Below are positions 1-6,594 of a DNA stretch of 9,224 nucleotides, in pieces (the first letter of the stretch is position 1; each line of letters begins with the position of its first letter). The notes beneath the pieces were generated by a model. It ran no database searches. It saw nothing but the letters and a program-made list of their open reading frames with translations, and was not told the DNA's origin. The position numbers and the translations under genes are program-made. Source of the DNA: Candidatus Didemnitutus sp. (GTDB lineage: Bacteria > Verrucomicrobiota > Verrucomicrobiia > Opitutales > Opitutaceae); NCBI GenBank assembly GCA_030682505.1, contig JAUXOH010000428.1, positions 1 through 9,224 on the forward strand, in the 5' to 3' direction.

Positions 1-288
1 AAGAAACTCAAGCCCGACGAGTTCACCGGCGGCACCTTCTGCGTCTCGAACCTCGGCATGATGGGCGTGAAGAGTTTCTCCGCCATCATCAACCCGCCCA
101 ACGCCGCCATCCTCGCTGTCGGCACCACCGTCACCAAGCCGGTCGTGAAAAACGGCCAGATCGTCGTGGGCCAGACGATGACGCTCACGCTCTCCTGCGA
201 CCACCGCGTGGTCGACGGTGCCCTCGGCGCTCAATTCCTCGGCGCCATGAAGGACCTGCTCGAAAAGCCGGCCCTTTTGCTCGTCTGA
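1..288 (+). CDS. pdhC: Dihydrolipoamide acetyltransferase (E2 of pyruvate dehydrogenase), C-terminal end, 5' truncated
   Basis: This is the last 95 codons of the E2 catalytic domain; the lipoyl domains and the start lie upstream of the window. E2 moves the acetyl group from lipoamide to coenzyme A in the cytoplasmic pyruvate dehydrogenase complex. The sequence shows the family block FCVSNLGMMGVKSFSAIINPP, followed by ILAVG, and then the catalytic DHRVVDG motif with its histidine codon at 202-204. The SNLGM...INPP form resembles pyruvate rather than 2-oxoglutarate dehydrogenase E2. The frame is open from base 1 and ends in TGA at 286-288. A hairpin follows 19 bases later, so this gene probably ends a separate transcription unit (pdh operon) and is not part of the downstream cluster. 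The gene is also called aceF in some genomes. Confidence 0.93.
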   Translation, partial: KKLKPDEFTGGTFCVSNLGMMGVKSFSAIINPPNAAILAVGTTVTKPVVKNGQIVVGQTMTLTLSCDHRVVDGALGAQFLGAMKDLLEKPALLLV

Positions 289-307
289 GCCGCCGGCAGA
301 CCGGGCT

Positions 308-334
308 GATTTTTCCGCTTGATGCGGAAAAATC
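308..334 (+). terminator. Hairpin downstream of the E2 gene, probable terminator
   Basis: A perfect 11-bp stem (308-318 with 324-334) encloses a 5-base loop, TTGAT. The upper stem is GC-rich (CCGC/GCGG) and the lower stem holds five A:T pairs, so the descending arm itself ends in a run of A and the ascending arm starts with a run of T. This is the pattern of a hairpin that could work in both directions. There is no U-tract directly after the stem; a T6 run comes later, at 357-362, after a GC-rich patch. It lies 19 bases after the E2 stop codon, which fits a terminator for that gene. Confidence 0.55.
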
Positions 335-377
335 GCGTCGCGGCCGGGTGCCGGGGTTTTTTACGTTTGCCAGCGGC

Positions 378-407
378 GGGACACGTCGTTGTCTTGCAGG
401 GTATTAC
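378..407 (+). promoter_or_regulatory. Weak candidate sigma70-type promoter for the downstream cluster
   Basis: GGGACA (378-383, four of six matches to TTGACA) is followed after 18 bases by TATTAC (402-407, four of six matches to TATAAT). Transcription would start near 413-415, leaving a leader of about 58 bases before the ATG at 472. It is the best pair I could find in the gap between the hairpin and the gene, but both boxes are poor and promoter consensus in this lineage is uncertain. The main support is its position and its overlap with the palindrome at 397-411. Confidence 0.2.
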
Positions 408-411
408 CCTG
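397..411. promoter_or_regulatory. 15-bp perfect palindrome, candidate operator
   Basis: CAGGGTATTACCCTG reads the same on both strands except for its central base: two 7-base arms around one T at 404. It stands 61 bases upstream of the chosen start at 472, in the only sizeable gap before the five-gene cluster, and would cover the candidate -10 box. Compact symmetric sites like this are typical of binding sites for dimeric regulators. It is too short with a one-base loop to act as a hairpin. No second copy was seen in the window. Confidence 0.35.
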
Positions 412-471
412 TCCACGCGAGGTCCTTCCAGCCGATGGAATTTGCGCGGACCAACCCCTCGTTCTTCTGGA

Positions 472-2394
472 ATGGATTTTCGCGCCACACTTTCCACCCA
501 ACGTCACTCCATTGCCACCGCGGCGCTGGCGGTGGCCAAGGAGCTCGAAGCTGGCCGGGCCCAAGCACCGTTCCAGGAAAAATTTGCGACGCTGGCCTCC
601 AAGGACACCGCCGTATCGATCCGCGTCGGCATCCTCGCCCCGACTCCGGATGTCGCCCATGCCTTGCTGGCTGATTTTCTCGGACCCGATTACAATGTCT
701 GCAAAATCGTCGTGCCTTCGCGGCTCGGTTACAGCGAGGTGCTCCTTCAGGAACGCGGCTTCCTGCTCGACGCGGGCGACGGCGCCCGGGAATTCGCCGA
801 CGCCGGCACCTTCATCGACGCGATCAAGGCCACGCATGCGCTCGAGTCCAAGGGCGACGTGGATCTCGAACCCCTCCGGGTCAAACTCAAGGGTCCTGCC
901 CACCTCACCGGCCTGTGCCTGCTGATTCCGCAAAGCATTGACGCGCTCGTCCGCAAGCCGGCCCTGCTCTCCACCCTCGCCGATCAGGCTGATTGGGTCT
1001 TTCTCGCCGGCACCGCCGCGACCAAGATCGCTCCGCCCTCCCGCCAGGCAATCCAACTTATTCTCGACAACGTCACCGGTCTGCAAAACGTCCTCGTGCC
1101 CGCCGAGGGCGAGATAGCCGAAGCCGAGGAATGGTGGAAGGGCTGGAAAGCTGGACTCAGCCTCGGACTCGTGAAACAGGGCTCGGACCTGCTGCGCACC
1201 CGCCTCTCGCTCCTCACCGCTCCGGACAGCGAACTCCGGCAATACCTGGTCGAGGTGCGGTTGTGGCGCCAACTCGAGACCGGCCTCGCGCTGCTCGTCG
1301 AGGAGAGCGAACAGGCGCAGCGCATGTTGGGCAATCGACTCTCGCTCACCCGCGATGGCCTCGTCGGACCCGGAGCCAACGGCGATCTCCGCAAGATTCT
1401 GGAGGGCGTCCGCCAGCGCTTCACCGACGAAACCGAGAACGTGATTCGCACGATCGACCGCGAGGCCAAGGCCGCGCTGGCCCCCGCCGGGGAGATCAAC
1501 CGCCACTTGCGCACGGCCGCCGCCAACATCACGGCCGACGACATCGAGCAGACGATGACCGAGTCGCTGATCAAACTGACCCCGGCCGCGCATATCGTCG
1601 GCCAATTGGTGCAGAGTGTTTCCGAACTCTATCGTCAGCGGCTCGCCAACGACATCCGGCTCCTCAACGACGGCCTCGAATGTTCCATCAAGGATGCCGA
1701 AGCCGCGCTCGAAAAATCCTCCGGCCTCCGCCACAAACTCGCTTTCGACCCGATCGACGAGCAGACGCTTTGGGAAACCATCAGCCACGCCGCCCGCCCG
1801 GAAATCCGCTACCGCAGTGAGATGCCCCGGCCCACGCTGGGCAGCCGCTTCAACGCCGCCCGCCAGACCATCATGGGCGTGATGATCGCGGGCACCGTCC
1901 TCGGCGGCGCCGCGACCCTCGTCGGCGACGGCGGCCAGAATGTCCGCACTACCCTCTATGCGCTCATGCTTCCCCTGCTCGTGATCGGTTTCCTCTGGAC
2001 CTATGTCAGTTTCCGCAAGAAGGAGCGCCTCACCCTCGAAAAGGAAGTGGAGAAATTCCAGGACGGCGTGCTCGGCGAGTTGCGCCGCGTCCTGCAGGAA
2101 CTGCACCGCGAGCAATTGGGCATCCTCAATACCTCCACGCAAAAACTCCTCCGCTCCATTTCCCAACAGGCCGACGACGTTCTCAGCCGCCTCGACCAAC
2201 AGCGCCAACGCGACGCCGAGGACCAACGCCGGAAACAATCCGATCAACAGCGCACGATGGAACAGCGGGTTGGCCGGCTGCGGCAATTCACTTCGCAGCT
2301 CACGACCTTGCAGTCGCGTTTCGCCGACGCGCGCAAACTCCAATCGACCTGGTTGAGCGAATGGATCTCCAAATTTAACCAAGGCAAAGTCTAA
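472..2394 (+). CDS. Dynamin-like membrane protein with degenerate GTPase domain (pseudo-GTPase)
   Basis: 640 aa. The N-terminal third follows the order of a bacterial dynamin G domain but has lost its motifs. Residues 50-71 align with the strand, P-loop and helix, yet the P-loop position reads APTPDVAHA (56-64) where GxxxxGKST is expected. The switch position reads LLIPQSID (150-157) instead of a DxPG-type motif; ADWVFLAGTA (173-182) fits the next strand. No NKxD motif is visible. A long helical region follows (about 230-450), then two membrane helices, about 466-484 and 493-512, forming a hairpin, and then a charged coiled coil (515-615). No signal peptide is seen. Dynamins use such a layout to bind and reshape membranes; here GTP hydrolysis is unlikely. 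ATG 472 was chosen because the only upstream in-frame ATGs (319 and 322) lie inside the hairpin and the extra residues look non-coding. It is the first gene of the cluster, 20 bases before the next. The fold assignment is my alignment by eye. Confidence 0.72.
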   Translation: MDFRATLSTQRHSIATAALAVAKELEAGRAQAPFQEKFATLASKDTAVSIRVGILAPTPDVAHALLADFLGPDYNVCKIVVPSRLGYSEVLLQERGFLLDAGDGAREFADAGTFIDAIKATHALESKGDVDLEPLRVKLKGPAHLTGLCLLIPQSIDALVRKPALLSTLADQADWVFLAGTAATKIAPPSRQAIQLILDNVTGLQNVLVPAEGEIAEAEEWWKGWKAGLSLGLVKQGSDLLRTRLSLLTAPDSELRQYLVEVRLWRQLETGLALLVEESEQAQRMLGNRLSLTRDGLVGPGANGDLRKILEGVRQRFTDETENVIRTIDREAKAALAPAGEINRHLRTAAANITADDIEQTMTESLIKLTPAAHIVGQLVQSVSELYRQRLANDIRLLNDGLECSIKDAEAALEKSSGLRHKLAFDPIDEQTLWETISHAARPEIRYRSEMPRPTLGSRFNAARQTIMGVMIAGTVLGGAATLVGDGGQNVRTTLYALMLPLLVIGFLWTYVSFRKKERLTLEKEVEKFQDGVLGELRRVLQELHREQLGILNTSTQKLLRSISQQADDVLSRLDQQRQRDAEDQRRKQSDQQRTMEQRVGRLRQFTSQLTTLQSRFADARKLQSTWLSEWISKFNQGKV

Positions 2395-2414
2395 ACCCCA
2401 ACTCCCACGCCGTT

Positions 2415-4148
2415 ATGCCCATCGATCCCATTGCCGAAGCCGAAGCCGCCGCCGCCGCCGCAGCAGCAGCCCAGCAAAGCGCAGCCGAGTCGGCCGCTTC
2501 CGCCCAACAATCCGATTTTCAGTCCGACCAATCCGCCGCGGCCGCCGCGCAGGCCCAGCAAGCTGCCGCCACCGCGCTGGCCGATGCTCAGGCCACTGCG
2601 GATTCCAGCGCCCGCGCCTTGGTTTCCGCCCAAGAGGCCGTCGATGCCGCGGCCACCGCCGGCGGCAGTGCCCAATCCGCCACCGACGCCAATGCGCGCG
2701 CCCTGCAGGATGCTCAGGAAGCCCACAACGCCAACCTGCGCGCCGTGCAGGATGCGCAGGAAGCTCACGACGCCGCGGTTCGCGCCAACGCGGAAGCCAA
2801 TGAGGCCACGCAAGCCAGCAATCGCGCCCAGTCCGAGGCCAACGAGGCCACGCAGGCCAGTGACCGCGCCCAGTCCGAAGCTGCCGAAGCCACCCAAGCC
2901 TCCGCTCGCGCCCAGTCGGAAGCAGCCGAGGCCACGCAGGCGTCCAGTCGCGCCCAATCGGAAGCCGACGAGGCCACCCAAGCCTCCACTCGCGCTCAAG
3001 CCGAAGCGCAGGAAGCCTCCACCGCTTCCACCCAAGCCCAGACTTCCGCCACGTCCGCCGACCAATCATCCGCGCGCGCCAAGGCCGAGGCCGACGAGGC
3101 CGAATCCGAAAGCACCCGGGCCAAGAATGAAGCGGACGAAGCCACCCGCGAAAGCGCCCGCGCCAAGTCCGAGGCGGATGAGGCCGAGACTGAGAGCAAC
3201 CGAGCTCGCGCCGCCGCCACGCAGGCGGACGTCGAGAGCAAGCGCGCCAAAGCCGAAGCCGATGAAGCTGATGTCGAGAGCAAGCGGGCCAAGTCCGAAG
3301 CCGATGAGGCCGACACCGAAAGCAAGCGCGCCAAGTCGGAGGCGGACGAGGCCGACACGGAGAGCAAGCGCGCGCAGGCCGAGGCCCGCGAAGCCGAACA
3401 ATCCAGCAACCGCGCGCAAAGCGAGGCCTCCGAGGCCCAGACCGCCAGCAACCGGGCGCAAGCCGAGGCCAACGAGGCTCAGGGTGCCAGCAGCCGTGCG
3501 CAAAGCGAAGCCGCCGAGGCCACCAGCGCCAGCGACCGGGCCCAATCCGAAGCGGGTGAAGCCGCCGGCGCCAGCAGCCGCGCACAAAGCGAGGCCGGCG
3601 AGGCTACCCAGGCCAGTTCCCAAGCCCAGACCTCCCAACAGCAAGCTGACGCTGCAAGTGCCGCCGCCACTACCAGTCAGGGCCAGGCCGCCACTTCCGC
3701 AACCCAGGCCGAGCAGGCACACCAGCAGGCGCTCGTCTTTGCTCAAAACACCGCTGCGCAGACCAAACAACTGATCGCAGATCTCATCGCCGAGATCCAA
3801 ACCGCGCTTACCAATGCCAAGCAGCACGAAGCTGACGCGCTAACCGCCATGCAAAACGCGCAGACCCACGAGCGCGATGCCGACACCGCCAAGACCAATG
3901 CGCAGACCTACGAGCGCGAGGCCGACACCGCCAAGAGCAATGCGCAGACCCACGAGCGCGATGCCGACACTGCCAAGGGCAATGCGCAGACCCACGAGCG
4001 CGATGCCGACACTGCCAAGGGCAACGCGCAAAGCCACGAGTCCGCCGCCCAGAAATCAGCCAGCGAGGCCCGGAGCTTCGCCGACGAGGCCCGCGCCGCC
4101 GCCGCCGAGGCCCGCACCAAGGCCGGTTACAGCACCTATGGCGATTAA
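2415..4148 (+). CDS. Ala/Glu/Ser-rich 14-residue-repeat coiled-coil protein
   Basis: 577 aa, with no signal peptide or membrane helix and almost no aromatic residues. After an Ala/Gln-rich start (1-65) come 24 in-phase units of 14 residues (66-401), the best of the form xRAQSEAxEATQAS or KRAKSEADEADTES. A 63-residue link with the only strongly hydrophobic patch (KQLIADLIAEIQTAL, 451-465) leads to a second array of six units (465-548), of the form NAQTHERDADTAKG. The tail ends GYSTYGD. In the first array Ala/Ser falls at unit positions 3, 7, 10 and 14, a 4-3-4-3 heptad pattern with a small-residue core, as in Ala-based coiled coils. A long rod or tether in the cytoplasm is likely (inference). 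The middle units carry more Lys and Glu than the outer ones. It sits between the pseudo-dynamin and the first J-like membrane protein, with gaps of 20 and 26 bases. I know of no named family; similarity to TolA-like or LEA-like proteins would be compositional. Confidence 0.85.
   Translation: MPIDPIAEAEAAAAAAAAAQQSAAESAASAQQSDFQSDQSAAAAAQAQQAAATALADAQATADSSARALVSAQEAVDAAATAGGSAQSATDANARALQDAQEAHNANLRAVQDAQEAHDAAVRANAEANEATQASNRAQSEANEATQASDRAQSEAAEATQASARAQSEAAEATQASSRAQSEADEATQASTRAQAEAQEASTASTQAQTSATSADQSSARAKAEADEAESESTRAKNEADEATRESARAKSEADEAETESNRARAAATQADVESKRAKAEADEADVESKRAKSEADEADTESKRAKSEADEADTESKRAQAEAREAEQSSNRAQSEASEAQTASNRAQAEANEAQGASSRAQSEAAEATSASDRAQSEAGEAAGASSRAQSEAGEATQASSQAQTSQQQADAASAAATTSQGQAATSATQAEQAHQQALVFAQNTAAQTKQLIADLIAEIQTALTNAKQHEADALTAMQNAQTHERDADTAKTNAQTYEREADTAKSNAQTHERDADTAKGNAQTHERDADTAKGNAQSHESAAQKSASEARSFADEARAAAAEARTKAGYSTYGD
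2610..3617 (+). repeat. 42-bp (14-codon) in-frame repeat array 1, 24 units
   Basis: The array covers residues 66-401 of the coiled-coil protein. Units stay in exact 42-bp phase with no insertion or deletion from 2610 to 3617. The first two units (ARALVSAQEAVDAA type) and the unit at 206-219 are divergent, while those at 122-205 and 220-401 are clear. DNA identity is well below protein identity: units at 3282-3323 and 3324-3365 encode the same 14 residues but differ at 7 of 14 codons, all silent. Confidence 0.88.
3807..4058 (+). repeat. 42-bp (14-codon) in-frame repeat array 2, six units
   Basis: Six units encode residues 465-548 with the theme NAQTHERDADTAKG. The units at 3939-3980 and 3981-4022 are identical in all 42 bases, which points to a recent tandem duplication. 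The preceding units (from 3855 and 3897) differ by a few bases and the last (4023 on) is degenerate. The array starts 399 residues after array 1 starts, an exact multiple of seven. Confidence 0.88.
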
Positions 4149-4174
4149 CACCCATCATCTCGAAAGCCTAATTC

Positions 4175-6568
4175 ATGATTCCATTCGACGCCGCCAAACT
4201 TCTCGAACTCCCCGTTGATGCCACCCCCGAAACCATCGAGGCCCGGTTCCTCGACCTGCGCACAAAATTCGAGGATAAGATCGCGAAGGCGCCCACCCCG
4301 GGCCTGAAGGCCAAGTATCGCGAAAGCCTCGACCAGATCACCACGGCCTTCGAGACGCTCACGCTCGCGTCGGATTCCTCCTCGCTGCCGGTGTTGAAGA
4401 AGGAGTCAGGAGACAGGAGTCAGGAGACAGGAGGGTCTGCATCGCCGCGGGCCGGATCTCCCGGAGGCGCGTCGCTCGACGACTCGCGCACTTCGGCACG
4501 TCCACATGCGCCGGCAGGAAAAAAGAAATCCTCCTCGAAGGAATTCATCCTCGTCGCCGTCATCGCCATCGCCCTCCTCGCCGGCGGTAGCTGGTTCATC
4601 CTGAAGACCCGCGCTGAAAACGCCGAAAAAGCTCGCGTCGCCGCCGAGCAGAAGGCGGTTGAAGCGCGGGAAAAGGAGCGGTTGGAGAGGCTCGCCGCCG
4701 CGATCCGCACACAGGTCGCGGAATTACGTATCGCCTGGGATGCGCTCGAACAGCAGGCCCGCGCGCTCGAGCGCAAAATCGGCGACCTGAAAGGGGAAGA
4801 GCGCAATCTCAACAAGGGCCAGACCACACCGGAACTTGCGAAACTGCGCGCCGAACTCGTCGCGCACGAGGAACTGTTGGCGTGGCTGGGCCAGCAGCTG
4901 CTGCGCCACCCGGCCAAGGTCGCCCGGGCGCAGGGCGAAGAACTCCTTTCCGCCCGACAGGTGGACGACAGCGCGGCCACTATCGCGCGCGCCGCCGAAG
5001 AACAGGCCAAGCTGGTGACCGCCTTCGAGGATAAGCGTCGGTCGCTGCTTTCCTTCACCGGTAGCGTCTCCATCCGCGCCGCCTTCAGCTTTCTTGATTG
5101 GAAGCTGACTGATGCCTACGGCGCCGTGCACACCGGCAAGGGCAGTGCCCCCCGGCTCGAACTCCCGCTGGGCGAACTCCTCGCCGAGTTCACGGCTGCC
5201 AATTACCGGCCGCGCACGTTCAAGGCCACGGTGCGCCCCGACCAGCCACTCGTGCTGGAACCCGATCACAAGGTCGTGAAGGTGACCCTCGACAGCTATC
5301 CGCAGGGAGCCGAGATCTGGCTTGGCGACGAAAGGCTCGGGACCACGCCGCTCCGCCACCGGGATTTTTCAGCGGGCAAGTTCCTCCTCGAACTCCGCCG
5401 GGCGGGACATATCAAGCAGTCGGTCACGCTCGCCTTGGAGGACGGCTGGGAGGAGCACACGGAAGAGGTACGGCTGCTGCGGCTCGATGAGGGCGTGCCC
5501 GGTTTTGACATCGTGCAAGAAGCAATCGGCATCGACATCAAAACCGACCACTTCGTACATGGCGTGAGGGTCAACGCCGTTGTCCCGGACGGCCCGGCCG
5601 CGCGTGCCGGACTGACGGCCACTGATTGGATTGTTTCAGTATCCCGTCGCGGCTCCAAGCCGGTGCTTGCTAAAGGCATGGAGAGCGTTCTCGAGATGCA
5701 TGCGGCCCTGAGCGGCCAACCGGGTGACGAAATCGTGCTCAAGGTCGCCAAGCTGGAAAGCCTGCTCGCAGAGGAAACCGCTGGCGAACGCGAGCTGCGG
5801 CTTCGGCTCGTGACCTACGCCGAGCTGATACGTCCCAAGCGTGGCAAACCTTATCGCATTCCCGGTCTGGAAATGGAACTGCTCCCGGTCAGCCCGGGGA
5901 CCTTCGTCATGGGCAACCCTTCAGAGCCCCGTAGCCTGAACACCGTCACGCTGACCCAGCCGTTCTGGCTGGGTCGGTTTGAAGTCACGCAAGGGCAGTG
6001 GAACGACATCATGAACCCGGGAGAAAATGTGCCTGAGGAGTGGAAACGAATCCCAAGCTACAATAAATCGTGGAACGTGGCCATGGAGTTTTGTCGCCGG
6101 TTGACCATCCGCGAGCGCGAGGCTGGGCGATTGCCAGAAGGGCACAGCTACACCTTGCCCACCTCGGCCCAATGGGAATACGCGAGCCGGGCTGGGGACA
6201 CGGGCTACGAGCCGCGCAACCTCTCGGCGATGGCATGGTTCGGTGGCGGAAAGGATAGCTCCCCGAAACCAGTCGGCACCAAGGCAGCCAACGCTTGGGG
6301 CTTCCATGACATGCTGGGGAATGTCGAAGAACTCTGTCTGGACCGGAGTGGTCACAGCCCAGGGGGACAGAATCTTCGTGACCCCCAGGGTCCAGAAAAT
6401 GGTCAAAAGCGCGTCGATCGGGGCGGCAATTGGTACTCAAAATCGAGTTGGTGCGTATACCATGACAAGTTTTCATCGCATGACGATCCGGACTATCACT
6501 CATCGTTTAATGGCCTGCGTGTCGCCTTGGTTCCCGCACCTCCCGGAAGCGACCCGAGTGGGCCGTGA
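4175..6568 (+). CDS. J-like / TM / coiled-coil / PEGA / PDZ / FGE-fold membrane protein
   Basis: 797 aa. Residues 1-66 form a small helical domain resembling a J-domain (DAAKLLELPVDATPETIEARF), but the loop that should carry HPD reads EDKIAKAPTPGLKAKYRE. A low-complexity linker (76-120) ends in KKKSSSK just before a single membrane helix (124-143), so the N-terminus is likely inside and the rest outside. Then come a coiled coil (146-290), a PEGA-like sandwich (296-353), a clear PEGA domain (367-421, YPQGAEIWLGDERLGTTPL), a PDZ-like segment (about 440-545, GVRVNAVVPDGPAARAGL) and an FGE-sulfatase/C-type-lectin-fold domain (563-785; MELLPVSPGTFVMGN, GRFEVTQGQW, LPTSAQWEYASRAG, WGFHDMLGNVEE, RGGNW, GLRVAL). 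Of the two catalytic cysteines of formylglycine-generating enzymes, the first is Ser755 and the second Cys760, so it is probably a binding module and not an enzyme. The start aligns without gaps with the two paralogues downstream. No Shine-Dalgarno sequence is seen. Confidence 0.87.
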   Translation: MIPFDAAKLLELPVDATPETIEARFLDLRTKFEDKIAKAPTPGLKAKYRESLDQITTAFETLTLASDSSSLPVLKKESGDRSQETGGSASPRAGSPGGASLDDSRTSARPHAPAGKKKSSSKEFILVAVIAIALLAGGSWFILKTRAENAEKARVAAEQKAVEAREKERLERLAAAIRTQVAELRIAWDALEQQARALERKIGDLKGEERNLNKGQTTPELAKLRAELVAHEELLAWLGQQLLRHPAKVARAQGEELLSARQVDDSAATIARAAEEQAKLVTAFEDKRRSLLSFTGSVSIRAAFSFLDWKLTDAYGAVHTGKGSAPRLELPLGELLAEFTAANYRPRTFKATVRPDQPLVLEPDHKVVKVTLDSYPQGAEIWLGDERLGTTPLRHRDFSAGKFLLELRRAGHIKQSVTLALEDGWEEHTEEVRLLRLDEGVPGFDIVQEAIGIDIKTDHFVHGVRVNAVVPDGPAARAGLTATDWIVSVSRRGSKPVLAKGMESVLEMHAALSGQPGDEIVLKVAKLESLLAEETAGERELRLRLVTYAELIRPKRGKPYRIPGLEMELLPVSPGTFVMGNPSEPRSLNTVTLTQPFWLGRFEVTQGQWNDIMNPGENVPEEWKRIPSYNKSWNVAMEFCRRLTIREREAGRLPEGHSYTLPTSAQWEYASRAGDTGYEPRNLSAMAWFGGGKDSSPKPVGTKAANAWGFHDMLGNVEELCLDRSGHSPGGQNLRDPQGPENGQKRVDRGGNWYSKSSWCVYHDKFSSHDDPDYHSSFNGLRVALVPAPPGSDPSGP
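4401..4435 (+). repeat. Heptanucleotide tandem repeat (AGGAGTC/AGGAGAC), five units
   Basis: Five 7-bp units alternate AGGAGTC, AGGAGAC, AGGAGTC, AGGAGAC and end with AGGAGGG. They encode residues 76-87 (KESGDRSQETGG) in the linker between the J-like domain and the membrane helix. The pattern resembles the short tandemly repeated repetitive (STRR) heptamers described in cyanobacteria. The segment is purine-rich, unlike the coding sequence around it. Confidence 0.85.
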
Positions 6569-6594
6569 CCAACCGCCACTGCGAACCGCCCGCC

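Noticed and set aside
319..471. An N-terminal extension of the pseudo-dynamin gene from ATG 319 or 322
   Set aside because: Both ATGs lie inside the hairpin and the added 51 residues look like translated intergenic DNA; ATG 472 gives a normal start.
361..2382. A 673-codon open frame on the minus strand opposite the pseudo-dynamin gene
   Set aside because: It follows from GC-rich codon use on the + strand; its product has no recognisable domain, while the + strand frame shows a coherent fold, membrane hairpin and coiled coil.
2413..3827. Several long open frames on both strands over the repeat gene, rich in Pro/Arg or Gly/Leu
   Set aside because: The 42-bp units lack stop codons in other frames too, so these are echoes of the repeat. 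Only the 2415-4148 frame keeps a regular heptad pattern and silent changes between units.
2415..4148. CRISPR-like or non-coding satellite reading of the 42-bp repeats
   Set aside because: There are no spacers; the units are contiguous, in frame and diverge silently, so this is a protein repeat.
6415..6530. The C-terminal FGE-fold segment as a variable region of a diversity-generating retroelement
   Set aside because: The lectin fold, low GC and Asp/His/Tyr/Ser-rich segment fit, but no template repeat or reverse transcriptase is in the window, and several codons (TCA, TCG, AAA, GTA) do not fit mutated AAY codons. A search for a near-identical adenine-rich template nearby would settle it.
6565..6594. 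GTG at 6565 overlapping the upstream TGA as the start of the Sel1 protein
   Set aside because: A GTGA overlap is a plausible coupled start, but ATG 6595 lines up exactly with the first residue of both paralogues, and the extra ten residues have no counterpart.
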